A stretch of 64,000 bases of DNA. Origin: Streptomyces pluripotens. GTDB taxonomy: Bacteria > Actinomycetota > Actinomycetes > Streptomycetales > Streptomycetaceae. Below, in pieces: positions 55,844 to 64,000 of the stretch. The notes beneath the pieces were generated by a model. That model saw only the letters and a list, made by a program, of their open reading frames with translations. It made no database searches and was not told the origin of the DNA. The position numbers were made by a program, and so were the translations under genes. Where the stretch lies: the NCBI RefSeq assembly GCF_000802245.2, contig NZ_CP021080.1, positions 1,736,001-1,800,000 of the forward strand, written 5' to 3'. Within the stretch, counting starts at the first letter, position 1; every line of letters begins with the position of its first letter.

Positions 55844-57253
55844 ATGTTCCAGAACGCCGACGAGGCCAAGAAGTTCATCGCTGACGAGGACGTCAAGTTC
55901 GTCGACGTCCGGTTCTGCGACCTGCCGGGCGTCATGCAGCACTTCACGGTGCCCGTTGAGGCGTTCGACCCGGACGAGGAGCTGGCCTTCGACGGATCGT
56001 CGATCCGCGGTTTCCAGGCCATTCACGAGTCCGACATGGCTCTGCGCGCCGACCTGTCCACCGCTCGTGTGGACCCGTTCCGCCGCGACAAGACCCTCAA
56101 CATCAACTTCTTCATCCACGACCCGATCACGGGTGAGCAGTACTCCCGTGACCCGCGCAACGTGGCGAAGAAGGCCGAGGCCTACCTCGCCTCGACCGGT
56201 ATCGCGGACACCGCGTACTTCGGTCCCGAGGCGGAGTTCTACGTCTTCGACTCCGTCCGCTTCGCGACCACCGCGAACGAGTCCTTCTACCACATCGACT
56301 CTGAGGCGGGTGCCTGGAACACCGGTGCCCTCGAGGACAACCGTGGTTACAAGGTCCGCTACAAGGGCGGCTACTTCCCGGTCCCGCCGGTCGACCACTT
56401 CGCCGACCTGCGCGCCGAGATTTCCCTGGAGCTGGAGCGCAACGGCCTGAAGGTCGAGCGCCAGCACCACGAGGTGGGCACCGCCGGCCAGGCGGAGATC
56501 AACTACAAGTTCAACACCCTGCTCGCCGCCGCTGACGACCTGCAGCTCTTCAAGTACATCGTGAAGAACGTCGCCTGGCGCAACGGCAAGACCGCGACCT
56601 TCATGCCGAAGCCGATCTTCGGTGACAACGGCTCGGGCATGCACGTGCACCAGTCGCTGTGGAGCGGCGGCGCCCCGCTGTTCTACGACGAGGCCGGCTA
56701 CGCGGGCCTGTCGGACACCGCCCGCTACTACATCGGCGGCATCCTCAAGCACGCCCCGTCGCTGCTGGCCTTCACCAACCCGACGGTGAACTCCTACCAC
56801 CGCCTGGTGCCGGGCTTCGAGGCGCCGATCAACCTGGTGTACTCGCAGCGCAACCGCTCCGCGGCCATGCGCATCCCGATCACCGGCTCCAACCCGAAGG
56901 CCAAGCGCGTCGAGTTCCGCGCCCCGGACTCCTCCGGCAACCCGTACCTGGCCTTCTCCGCGCTGCTCCTCGCCGGCCTGGACGGCATCAAGAACAAGAT
57001 CGAGCCGGCCGAGCCGATCGACAAGGACCTGTACGAGCTGGCTCCCGAGGAGCACGCGAACGTCGCCCAGGTCCCGACCTCCCTCCCGGCCGTACTCGAC
57101 TCGCTCGAGGCCGACCACGAGTTCCTCCTGCAGGGCGACGTCTTCACGCCGGACCTGATCGAGACGTGGATCGACTTCAAGCGCACCAACGAGATCGCCC
57201 CGCTGCAGCTGCGTCCGCACCCGCACGAGTTCGAGCTGTACTTCGACGTGTGA
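55844..57253 (+). CDS. glnA: Glutamine synthetase type I GlnA
   Basis: 469 residues. It makes glutamine from glutamate, ammonia and ATP; dodecameric, cytosolic. Seen: [16 protein letters not shown], the catalytic [22 protein letters not shown], and the adenylylation Tyr in [11 protein letters not shown], so it is subject to GlnE control. ATG at 55844 has GGAGGAGC upstream. Controlled by the GlnR box at 55709-55746. Confidence 0.98.
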   Translation: MFQNADEAKKFIADEDVKFVDVRFCDLPGVMQHFTVPVEAFDPDEELAFDGSSIRGFQAIHESDMALRADLSTARVDPFRRDKTLNINFFIHDPITGEQYSRDPRNVAKKAEAYLASTGIADTAYFGPEAEFYVFDSVRFATTANESFYHIDSEAGAWNTGALEDNRGYKVRYKGGYFPVPPVDHFADLRAEISLELERNGLKVERQHHEVGTAGQAEINYKFNTLLAAADDLQLFKYIVKNVAWRNGKTATFMPKPIFGDNGSGMHVHQSLWSGGAPLFYDEAGYAGLSDTARYYIGGILKHAPSLLAFTNPTVNSYHRLVPGFEAPINLVYSQRNRSAAMRIPITGSNPKAKRVEFRAPDSSGNPYLAFSALLLAGLDGIKNKIEPAEPIDKDLYELAPEEHANVAQVPTSLPAVLDSLEADHEFLLQGDVFTPDLIETWIDFKRTNEIAPLQLRPHPHEFELYFDV

Positions 57254-57276
57254 CAGACGAATCCCTCGGGATCAGC

Positions 57277-57301
57277 AGGCCCCTCGGCTTCCGGGGGGCC
57301 T
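57277..57301 (+). terminator. Terminator after glnA
   Basis: An 11-bp stem with one G-U pair (57277-57287 with 57291-57301), AGGCCCCTCGG in the left arm, is followed by TTCGTCGTGT. The next 327 bp to the small gene hold nothing I recognise. Confidence 0.85.
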
Positions 57302-57628
57302 TCGTCGTGTCCGGTCGGCGCTTCTGAAAGCGGCCGGTGCAGCCGGGCGGCCGGGGCGGCCCGTACAGCCGTGGGCCTTTCCGGGTGACTCGGTGGCGCA
57401 GGTCGTCCATGCGCCGGACGATCGGCGTATGGGGTGCGCCGGCCGGGCGGCTCCCACTCGGCGCGCTCGCGGCGGTCGGGGCTGAACCGTGCCGTCGTCC
57501 CGTCCACCGCGTGGCCCGTCCGAATCTGCCCGCCCGGACCGCCGGGGCGGCCCTTCCCGCTTCTCAGACTTCCTCGTGTCGGGCCATCATTCCCTCTGGA
57601 CCTGCCGGACGAGAGAGGCTGAACGGGG

Positions 57629-57883
57629 ATGACGGAACAGGACGGCTGGGAGCGGAAGTTCGATCACCGCTGGGCGAATTCCGCCGAGCACAAGGAACCC
57701 TCGGCCCGGGCCCGGATGCTCGCCGCGCGCTGGAAGGAGAACCCGCCGGGACCGGTGCCCTTCCGCGCCGATCCCGGTCCGGTGCCGCGCCGGTCGTCGT
57801 GGGCGTCCACGGCCGTGGTCCTCGGCTGCGTGATCGTGGTCATGGTGCTGATCGGAATCGTGGAGCTGGGCTCCTCCCGGTAG
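57629..57883 (+). CDS. Small single-pass membrane protein (84 aa)
   Basis: 84 residues: a charged, Arg/Trp-containing cytosolic part (WERKFDHRWANSAEHKEPSARARMLAARW), a Pro-rich linker and one C-terminal helix (SSWASTAVVLGCVIVVMVLIGIV) ending in LGSSR. Probably a tail-anchored protein. GAGAGAGG precedes the ATG. No family recognised. Confidence 0.7.
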   Translation: MTEQDGWERKFDHRWANSAEHKEPSARARMLAARWKENPPGPVPFRADPGPVPRRSSWASTAVVLGCVIVVMVLIGIVELGSSR

Positions 57884-57893
57884 GGAGGACGGA

Positions 57894-57931
57894 CCACGCG
57901 GGACCCGACGGGGGATGCGGGTCCCGCGTGG
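57894..57931. terminator. Bidirectional terminator
   Basis: CCACGCGGGACCCG (57894-57907) and CGGGTCCCGCGTGG (57918-57931) pair perfectly over 14 bp around a ten-base loop between two convergent genes. Confidence 0.92.
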
Positions 57932-57944
57932 CGTTCTCGGGGTG

Positions 57945-58973
57945 TCACCTCGCCGCCGCGACCTCCAGCAGGGACTGCGGAGGCGTCACCGGGGTGACGG
58001 ACACCAGCCGCAGGCCCGCGGAGTCGAACAGCGCGGTCCACTCGTCGAGGCGGCGTTCCCGGCCTCCGTTGTTCACCATGACCTCGATGTCGATGAACTT
58101 GCTCCAGTGGTAGGAAGCGTCGTCGGGGACGATCGTGTCCAGCACCAGGACCCGTGCGTCCGACCGTCCGCGCAGCGCCTCGGCGAGCGGCCGCAGCATG
58201 GCGCGGGCGTCCGTGTCGGCGAAGCAGTGCAGGGTGTTCTTGAGCAGGTAGGCATCCGCCTCGGGGGGTGTGCTCTCGGGCAGGGTGCCTGGGAAGAAGG
58301 TGATGCGTTCGTACGCCGGGGTGCCGGCCAGGGCGGCTCGGGCCGCCTCCAGTACCTCCGGGCGGTCCATCAGCACGCCTCGCGCGGCGGGGGCCGCGCC
58401 GAGCAGGTGGTACAGCATCCGCCCGTGGCCACCGCCGATGTCCGCGATCACCGGGTACCGGCCGAAGTCATAGGCTTCGGCCGCTTCCGGGGCCAGTTCG
58501 TCGGTGAGACTGGCCCACGCGCCCTGGTATGCGCGGGCGAGGTCCGGGTGGTCGGCCAGGTAGGTGAAGAGATCGGTTCCGTGCACCTGCGGGAAGGACG
58601 GCGCACCGGTGCGCACGGTGTGCATGATCGCGCCGAACGAAGCCCAGGTCGGCTCCGATCCGAGCAGGATGGTGAAGTCCCGGATGCTGCACGGCACGTC
58701 GGAACGGAGCGCTTCCCCCATGGGGCGCAGCGAGAAACGGCCTCCCGGTTCCTCGGCCAGGACGCCGAGCGCGGCCGCGACACGCATGCAGCGGCCCAGT
58801 GCGTCCGGGTGCACTTCCAGGACCACGGCGAGCTCGGCGGCCGTTCGGGGCTTGTCGGCGAGCAGGTCGGCGACGCCGAGTTCGGCCAGGACGTAGAGGG
58901 GCTGGGACATCCACTTGCCGGCGACCAAACCCATCAGCTGTACGTGCGGCGGCAGTTGCGGTGCGGCGGCCAT
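57945..58973 (-). CDS. O-methyltransferase
   Basis: 342 residues: winged-helix dimerisation domain (about 15-100) then a SAM fold with VIADIGGGHGRMLYHLLGA and the acidic VLMDRPEVLEAA, and the LLKNTLHCFADTDARAML block. Same family as the one at 46855, but only distantly similar by eye. ATG at 58973 is preceded by AAGGAGGG; a GTG nine bases earlier is too close to that site. Its -10 (TAGAGT) lies between two palindromic operators. Substrate unknown. Confidence 0.9.
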   Translation of the reverse strand: MAAAPQLPPHVQLMGLVAGKWMSQPLYVLAELGVADLLADKPRTAAELAVVLEVHPDALGRCMRVAAALGVLAEEPGGRFSLRPMGEALRSDVPCSIRDFTILLGSEPTWASFGAIMHTVRTGAPSFPQVHGTDLFTYLADHPDLARAYQGAWASLTDELAPEAAEAYDFGRYPVIADIGGGHGRMLYHLLGAAPAARGVLMDRPEVLEAARAALAGTPAYERITFFPGTLPESTPPEADAYLLKNTLHCFADTDARAMLRPLAEALRGRSDARVLVLDTIVPDDASYHWSKFIDIEVMVNNGGRERRLDEWTALFDSAGLRLVSVTPVTPPQSLLEVAAAR

Positions 58974-58990
58974 CGACCCCACTCCCTCCT

Positions 58991-59022
58991 TAACGGCGTT
59001 AGGTGTACTCTAACGGTGTTAG
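58991..59022. promoter_or_regulatory. Tandem TetR-type operators
   Basis: TAACGGCGTTA (58991-59001) and CTAACGGTGTTAG (59010-59022) are two versions of one palindrome with centres 20 bp apart, exactly two helical turns. They flank TAGAGT, the probable -10 of the methyltransferase promoter on the minus strand, and precede the divergent small gene. The TetR protein encoded at 59345 is the obvious candidate. Confidence 0.7.
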
Positions 59023-59117
59023 GGAAACGGTGCAGGCGGAATCTCGCCAAAAGGCGGGCACTCCGCGGCGCGAGGCACGAGGCGTCCGCAGCGGACGCCG
59101 AAGGAGGTGTCCGGGCA

Positions 59118-59303
59118 ATGCGAGCTCCATGGAAGGGCGATCCCGCCGAACGGGCGCGCCAGCGCGCTGCGCAGGTCGAAAAGCAGCGCGAACAGGCCCG
59201 CAGGCAGGAGGACCAACGGCTCGCGCAGGAACTGCGCGAGCAACAGCGCGCGGCGGAAGAACGCGAGCGCGAGGCACGGCGAGCCGAACGGGACGGTCGG
59301 TGA
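59118..59303 (+). CDS. Highly charged helical small protein (61 aa)
   Basis: 61 residues, almost all Arg, Glu, Gln, Ala (MRAPWKGDPAERARQRAAQ, then VEKQREQARRQEDQRL...). It is predicted by eye to be one continuous amphipathic helix or coiled coil. AAGGAGGTG at eight bases from the ATG is the strongest ribosome site in the area and argues for a real gene. It shares its promoter region and the tandem operators with the divergent methyltransferase. No family recognised. Confidence 0.65.
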   Translation: MRAPWKGDPAERARQRAAQVEKQREQARRQEDQRLAQELREQQRAAEEREREARRAERDGR

Positions 59304-59304
59304 C

Positions 59305-59336
59305 GCTCCTCCCGCCGCATCCGGTGCGGGAGGAGC
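59305..59336. terminator. Bidirectional terminator
   Basis: GCTCCTCCCGC (59305-59315) and GCGGGAGGAGC (59326-59336) form a perfect 11-bp stem between the convergent small gene and TetR gene. Confidence 0.88.
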
Positions 59337-59344
59337 GGGCCGGC

Positions 59345-60061
59345 TCAGCGCACGTAGGCCGTCAGCCCGTCGATGAGCCGGTCCAGACCGAACCGGAACC
59401 GCTCGTCGAGGTTGGCCTCGGTGAGCGCGTCGACGGACTCCGCGAGGTACGGGAACTCATCGTGCGGCAGCGCCCCGATCGCCGCCTTCACCCCGCGCAG
59501 CGCGTCGGAGCGCTCCATGCCCTCGGCGTTGGAGGCGGACAGCGGGGAACTCTCGTGCAGGACGAAGCCCTGCACGTAGACGATGATCGTGTAGACGGCG
59601 TAGGCGGCGTCGTGGGACGACAGGCCGCCCGCGCGGAGCACGCCGAGGATCGGCTCCAGCAGCCGGGCCAGCGAGACGCCACCGACGAACCGGCCGGCGA
59701 TGATGCGCGCCGCGTCACGGCGACACCGCAGGAAGGCGCGGTAGTTCACGGCGGTCTCGCGCAGGGCGTCCGTCCAGGCCTTCTCACCGGTGGCCACACG
59801 GTCCAGGTCGGCCGGCAGGGCCTCGGTCAGGACCCGGGTCAGCAGCTCGTCCGCCAGCAGATCGAGCACCTGCTCCTTGCTCTGCACGTGCCAGTACAGC
59901 GACGCGGCCTGTACACCGAGCTGCTCGGCCAGCCGCCGCATCGACAGGGCGTCCAACCCCTCGCTCTCCACCACGTCGAGGGCCGCGGCCACGAGGGCCG
60001 ACCTGGTCACAGAGGGGCGGCGCCCGGCCGGAGCTGCCGCCCTGGGCCGACGCACCGTCAT
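59345..60061 (-). CDS. TetR family regulator with TetR-type C-terminal domain
   Basis: 238 residues. The helix-turn-helix is ALDVVESEGLDALSMRRLAEQLGVQAASLYWHVQSKEQVL (about 25-65). The C-terminal domain resembles tetracycline-repressor ligand domains (YRAFLRCRRDAARIIAGRF). ATG at 60061 follows GGAGGTG. It diverges from the DHA2 exporter gene, so it probably senses that pump's substrate and represses both it and the divergent methyltransferase. The 98-bp gap to the exporter does not contain the CTAAC palindrome. Confidence 0.92.
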   Translation of the reverse strand: MTVRRPRAAAPAGRRPSVTRSALVAAALDVVESEGLDALSMRRLAEQLGVQAASLYWHVQSKEQVLDLLADELLTRVLTEALPADLDRVATGEKAWTDALRETAVNYRAFLRCRRDAARIIAGRFVGGVSLARLLEPILGVLRAGGLSSHDAAYAVYTIIVYVQGFVLHESSPLSASNAEGMERSDALRGVKAAIGALPHDEFPYLAESVDALTEANLDERFRFGLDRLIDGLTAYVR

Positions 60062-60159
60062 TCGTCCACCTCCGTCAGCGGCTTGAAACATAGCACGCCC
60101 CTCACCGACCACCTGTAACGGGCGGTGCCCGTCCCGCCCGACCGATGAGGAGTCCCGCC

Positions 60160-61770
60160 ATGAGTTCACTGCCGAGCCCCGCGCCGTCAGCTGTGCGCCG
60201 CCGGCTCATTCTGCTCACCCTGTGCGTGTCCTTGTTCATGGCCATGCTGGACAACACGGTGGTGAACACCGCGCTGCCGACCATCGAACGGAAGCTCGGA
60301 GCGGGCATCAGCGATCTGCAGTGGATCGTCGACGGCTACAGCCTCGCACTCTCCGCTCTCATGCTGACCGCCAGCACGGTCGGGGACATGTTCGGTCGAC
60401 GCCGGGCGTTCGTGGCGGGGCTCGCCCTCTTCGCGGTCGGGTCGACGGTGTGTGCGCTGTCACGGGACGTGAACGTCCTGATCAGCGGACGGGTGCTGCA
60501 GGGCGCCGGTGCCGCGGCCTTCATGCCCGGCACGCTGTCGATCATCCGGCAGGTGTATGCCGACGAACGGGAACGGAGTACGGCCATCGGGATCTGGGCG
60601 GGCGTGTCGGGGCTCGGCCTGGGGCTCGGCCCGCTGGTCGGCGGGCCCCTGGTGGACCACTTCGGCTGGCCGAGCGTGTTCTGGATCAACGTACCGGTGG
60701 GCATGGCCGGGCTGATCGCCGGGATGCTGCTCATCCCGGAGTCCAAGGACCGGGCGGGCCGCGGCCTGGACATCACGGGCCAGCTGCTGGCGGTGGCCGG
60801 CATCGGCGCCGGGGTGTATGCCACGATCGAGGGCCCGGTACGCGGCTGGTCGGACCCGGCGGTCACCGGCCTGTACATCGGCGCGGGTGTGGTGCTGCTG
60901 CTCTTCGTGCTGGTCGAGCGCCGCAGCCGGACACCGATGCTGGACCTCGGCTTCTTCCGGGACCGGATCTTCGCGGGCTCGGTGCTCGCCGGGCTCTTCC
61001 TCTACCTCGGCATGTTCTCGGTGCTGTACTTCCTCAGCCTGTGGCTCCAGGTGGTGCTCGGCTGGTCGCCCACCGGAGCGGGACTCGTGATCATGCCGGC
61101 CATGGTGGTGGTCGCCTGCGTGACCCCCCTGGCGGGCTGGCTGACCGGGCGGATCGGCGGCGGCTGGCCCATGGCGGCCGGCCTGGTCTGCTCGGCCTTC
61201 GCGCTCTACGGCCTGACCCGGTACGGCACCGGTGCCTCCTACCGGCACTTCTGGTGGCTGCTGCCGGTGATCGGCATGGGCATGGGGCTCACCATCACTC
61301 CGATCACGGCCACCGTCCTGGACCGGGTCCCGGCGGCCCGGGCCGGCATGGCCTCGGCAGTCAGCAACACCGCCCGGGAACTGGGCGGGGTGCTCGGCGT
61401 GGCGGTGCTCGGCTCGGTGCTGAGCAGCCGGATGGCGGAGCGGCTCCGGGAGCGGCTCACGGCCGCGGGCGTGCCGGCGTCCGAACGGGACCGGCTGGTC
61501 GCGGCCACGACCGGCGGCACCGGACGACCGCAGGCCGGGCTCGGCGCGGGAGCCCGGCTGTCGCACGCGGTGAACGGCGCCTTCGTGGACGGGTTGCACC
61601 TGGCCGAACTGTCGGGTTGCGCGATCCTGCTGGCCGGCGCCCTGCTGGCGGTGGCCCTGGTGCGCGGCGGCCGGGGCCCGGCTCCGGGGTCCCGCGGTGG
61701 CAAGTCGGGAGAGCTCGACACCTCCGACGCGCACGACGACACCGACGGCCGCGCCACGGTGGCCACCTGA
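60160..61770 (+). CDS. DHA2-type MFS multidrug exporter (EmrB/QacA family)
   Basis: 536 residues with about 14 membrane helices. Motif C-like and DHA2 signatures: AMLDNTVVNTALPTIE at the first helix, VGDMFGRRRAFVAGL (motif A), and SGRVLQGAGAAAFMPGTLSI. Proton-driven drug or secondary-metabolite export. ATG at 60160 has TGAGGAG upstream. The C-terminal tail is Gly/Arg/Asp-rich. Convergent with the monooxygenase gene. Confidence 0.94.
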   Translation: MSSLPSPAPSAVRRRLILLTLCVSLFMAMLDNTVVNTALPTIERKLGAGISDLQWIVDGYSLALSALMLTASTVGDMFGRRRAFVAGLALFAVGSTVCALSRDVNVLISGRVLQGAGAAAFMPGTLSIIRQVYADERERSTAIGIWAGVSGLGLGLGPLVGGPLVDHFGWPSVFWINVPVGMAGLIAGMLLIPESKDRAGRGLDITGQLLAVAGIGAGVYATIEGPVRGWSDPAVTGLYIGAGVVLLLFVLVERRSRTPMLDLGFFRDRIFAGSVLAGLFLYLGMFSVLYFLSLWLQVVLGWSPTGAGLVIMPAMVVVACVTPLAGWLTGRIGGGWPMAAGLVCSAFALYGLTRYGTGASYRHFWWLLPVIGMGMGLTITPITATVLDRVPAARAGMASAVSNTARELGGVLGVAVLGSVLSSRMAERLRERLTAAGVPASERDRLVAATTGGTGRPQAGLGAGARLSHAVNGAFVDGLHLAELSGCAILLAGALLAVALVRGGRGPAPGSRGGKSGELDTSDAHDDTDGRATVAT

Positions 61771-61800
61771 GTGGGCCCCGGCCGTGCCCACCGTGGGCGG

Positions 61801-62865
61801 TCACGGCAACTTGGGCAGCACCCGGTCGACGAAGAGGCGCAGGCTGGACTCCATGCTTGCGTAGTCCTGACCGCCGTAGTCGACCTGCCACAGGAAGGTG
61901 TCGGCGCTCAGGTACTCGCCCAGTTCGAGGATCCGGTCGACCACCCGCTGCGGGGAGCCGACGATCGCGGTGCCCACGCTGCGGAAGTCGTCGATGCGCA
62001 GGTTCCGCAGGGAGAGCGCCATCTGACTGTAGGCCGGATAGTCCGACGAGGACACCCCCGTCCAGTCCTCGGCGGACTCGGCCCACACGTTGAGGTACTC
62101 GCGCAGGAACGGGTCGGCCGTGGCGAATGCCTGTTCGTCCGTCTCGGCCACGTACAGCGGGATGCTGACCGCCACCTTGGGCTGGCGGTCCGTGCCCGCG
62201 TGTTCCTCGCGGAAGGTGTCCAGGTACACCTCCACCATGTCCTTGGTGCGGGCGAGTTCCTCGCGGCGCGGCGGCGGAGTGACGAAGAGCCCGTGTCCGG
62301 CCTCACCGATCCAGGCGAAGCTCTGCCGGGAGCGCACCGCGGCGCACCACACCGGAGGATGCGGCGCCTGGGTCGGGCGGGGCAGGGAGGTGGCGTCGCG
62401 GTAGGAGAAGAAGGGGGTGTCCTCGGCGACCTTCTCCTCCGTCCACAGGCGCAGCACGGCCTCGATGGTGGCCTGGAACCGGGCCCGACTCTCGTCCAGC
62501 GGGACGCCGAAGGCCGCGAACTCGTACGGCAGCCAGGCGCGGGCGAAGCCGACCTCGAGACGGCCGCCGCTGAGCGCGTCCACCATCGCCGTGTGTGCGG
62601 CGAGTTGCACGGGGTGGTGGAAGGCAGCCTGGAGACAGCCGGTCATGAGCCGGATCCGGGACGTACTCGCCGCGACCGCGGACAGGAAGGACAGCGGGTC
62701 GGGGCAGTAGCCGCCGTAGTCGCGCAGGTAGTGCTCGGTCATCTTGACGTAGTCGATGCCGGCCGCGTCGGCGAACCGGCTCAGGGCGAGTACGTCGCGG
62801 AAGTAGGCGTTGGCGGACCGGCGGGCGGGCCGGCAGTCCGGCAGCAGCGAGATTCCGTGCTTCAT
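61801..62865 (-). CDS. Luciferase-like monooxygenase (LLM class)
   Basis: 354 residues of TIM-barrel LLM fold: FADAAGIDYVKMTEHYLRDYGG, SRIRLMTGCLQAAFHHPVQLA, GRLEVGFARAWLPYEF and GSPQRVVDRILELGEYL. It could use FMNH2 or F420; the type linked to natural-product clusters usually uses flavin. ATG at 62865 follows GTGAGGTG. With the nearby methyltransferase and exporter it looks like a tailoring enzyme of an unidentified small molecule. Confidence 0.9.
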   Translation of the reverse strand: MKHGISLLPDCRPARRSANAYFRDVLALSRFADAAGIDYVKMTEHYLRDYGGYCPDPLSFLSAVAASTSRIRLMTGCLQAAFHHPVQLAAHTAMVDALSGGRLEVGFARAWLPYEFAAFGVPLDESRARFQATIEAVLRLWTEEKVAEDTPFFSYRDATSLPRPTQAPHPPVWCAAVRSRQSFAWIGEAGHGLFVTPPPRREELARTKDMVEVYLDTFREEHAGTDRQPKVAVSIPLYVAETDEQAFATADPFLREYLNVWAESAEDWTGVSSSDYPAYSQMALSLRNLRIDDFRSVGTAIVGSPQRVVDRILELGEYLSADTFLWQVDYGGQDYASMESSLRLFVDRVLPKLP

Positions 62866-62896
62866 GCGCACCTCACGGGTTGGAGAGGGGGTTCGG

Positions 62897-63952
62897 TCAG
62901 GCACCGGCAAGGAGGAAGAAGGACCACTGCGCGGCGGCGGACGCGAGGACGTCCGGCGTGTGCAGGAACAGCAGGGAGTTGACGGTGGCGATCACGGCGA
63001 CGCCGGTGACCGCCGCGGGACCGGACCGGCGGACGGCCGGCAGCGAGCCGACGAGCAGCGTTGCCACGGCCGCGGCCAGCAAGCCGGCCACGGCACCAAG
63101 TGGCTTCAGGGCGAGGACCAGTCCGCCGCGCAGAGCCAGTTCCTCGACAAGCGGCTGGGCGGCCAGCACGGCCACCAGAGCTGGCCAGGGCAGGGTCCCG
63201 GCCAGCCCCCGCACCCGACCGGCCCACGAGGTGCGAGCCAGTCCTAGCCAGTTGCTGCCCCCGGAACTGGCGGAAGCCATGACGCGTCCCGCGGACGGGC
63301 TCCGGCCGCGGCCCTCGGCACCGCCCCCGGCAGCAAGAGCTCCGGACCCCGGAGCGGGCCCGAGGGGCGCGCGACCCTCGGCACCGGCTCGGAAGGGGCG
63401 TCGGACGCCGGGACCGACACCGGAGCCGGAGGGGCGTCCGGAGCCGGGACCGGCGCCGTCGTCGCCCGCGGATCCGGGCGGGGAGGCGGCCCCGGAACGG
63501 GGTCCCAGGCGCCCGGACCAAGACGGTGCACGGGTGCCGCTGCCCGATCGAGGCCCGCCGCGCGCGGTCCCGGCTCGCCCCGGCATGCGTGGGCGCCTCC
63601 GCACACGCGCGCGCAGCAGGGCCACAGCGTCCGCGGTGACCACTGCGAGGAGACAGGCGGCAGCGAACTCGCCGGTGCCGAGCAGCAGTCCGGCGGGGAC
63701 GAGAAGCAGGTCGGCCCGGGAGCAGGCCAGGGTGTGGAGCAACCGTCCGGGTCCCGGGGCCACGAAGCCAAGGGCGCCGGCACCGAGGAGCATCAGGACC
63801 GCAGCGCCGGCCGTGCACGTGGCCCACAGCGCGTCCACGACCTCCCGGCCGGTGCGCGGGGCGCGGATCCGGCAGCGCAGACGGCCGGCCAGCAGATACC
63901 CGGCGGTGACCGTCGCGACGCCGATGAGCCCGCCGGTCACGCCGCCGGTCAC
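62897..63952 (-). CDS. CPBP-like membrane protein with low-complexity insert (start uncertain)
   Basis: About 351 residues. N-terminal helices (residues 1-110) and C-terminal helices (about 245-350) are split by a ~110-residue Gly/Arg/Pro/Ser-rich stretch. The C-terminal part has VEELALRGGLVLAL, like the EExxxR motif of CPBP (Abi/CAAX-protease-like) membrane proteins, and LFLHTPDVLAS, where the second motif His would fall; other catalytic residues are not clear. The frame is open to the window edge, so the true start may lie outside. 31 bp separate it from the LLM gene on the same strand. Confidence 0.6.
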   Translation of the reverse strand: MTGGVTGGLIGVATVTAGYLLAGRLRCRIRAPRTGREVVDALWATCTAGAAVLMLLGAGALGFVAPGPGRLLHTLACSRADLLLVPAGLLLGTGEFAAACLLAVVTADAVALLRARVRRRPRMPGRAGTARGGPRSGSGTRAPSWSGRLGPRSGAASPPGSAGDDGAGPGSGRPSGSGVGPGVRRPFRAGAEGRAPLGPAPGSGALAAGGGAEGRGRSPSAGRVMASASSGGSNWLGLARTSWAGRVRGLAGTLPWPALVAVLAAQPLVEELALRGGLVLALKPLGAVAGLLAAAVATLLVGSLPAVRRSGPAAVTGVAVIATVNSLLFLHTPDVLASAAAQWSFFLLAGA

Positions 63953-64000
63953 CGCGGGCCCCCTGGCTCGGCCGCCGGGCTCGTCACCGGCGCGAGAGAC

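Noticed and set aside
57310..57600. Fourth copy of the CTAG element
   Set aside because: Only a short resemblance (CGTGGGCCTTTCCGGGTG); the arms and CTAG end are missing.

Overview
The window is high-GC actinobacterial chromosome, almost certainly Streptomyces. The evidence is the codon bias, the many GTG starts, the frequent TANNNT-type leaderless starts, and a gene order that matches the Streptomyces core segment running from nadA through pspA, cobT/cobS, pepA, lpd-sucB-aceE and lipB-lipA to glnA. No IS element, CRISPR array, tRNA or rRNA was recognised by eye.

Layout. 1-20 kb: 3' end of a secreted ricin-type lectin; nadA; a SwrC/AcrB-type RND exporter beside a NarL-type two-component pair; PspA with its partner PspAA; a DUF3043 protein and two methyltransferases; the cobalamin nucleotide-loop genes cobU (with a degenerate beta-lactamase-fold N-terminus), cobT and cobS; an MprF-like protein and two membrane proteins. 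18.6-23.9 kb: a tightly packed minus-strand operon of a secreted CE18/Agd3-like polysaccharide deacetylase, a PelF-like GT4 glycosyltransferase and a polytopic membrane protein. It is a candidate exopolysaccharide system placed between cobS and pepA and is the most interesting unit here. 24-44 kb: pepA, then 2-oxoacid dehydrogenase genes (lpd, two-lipoyl-domain E2, a GntR regulator, aceE), a WYL-regulator remnant, cell-envelope genes (PGRP-type amidase, MarP-like protease), a FAD amine-oxidoreductase, an HTH/TPR regulator, and lipB-lipA, which supply lipoate to the E2.

44.4-55.1 kb is a type II polyketide cluster with the architecture of the whiE grey spore-pigment cluster: divergent FAD hydroxylase, then SchA/CurD-like protein, cupin, KS-alpha, CLF, ACP and two cyclases, translationally coupled. 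Beside it lie an O-methyltransferase, a secreted beta-helix protein and a Tat-exported ferritin-like protein. The block sits between the DUF4191 gene and the RDD-glnA pair. glnA carries a complete GlnR box. Beyond glnA, 57.9-62.9 kb holds a second small set: O-methyltransferase, highly charged small protein, TetR regulator, DHA2-type exporter and luciferase-like monooxygenase, with tandem palindromic operators. A CPBP-like membrane protein ends the window.

Convergent gene pairs are usually separated by long perfect palindromes. Three gene ends instead carry a related ~90-190 bp intergenic element whose arm begins exactly at a TAG stop codon (CTAG-TGCCGC). All function calls come from reading motifs and gene order; no database search was run.
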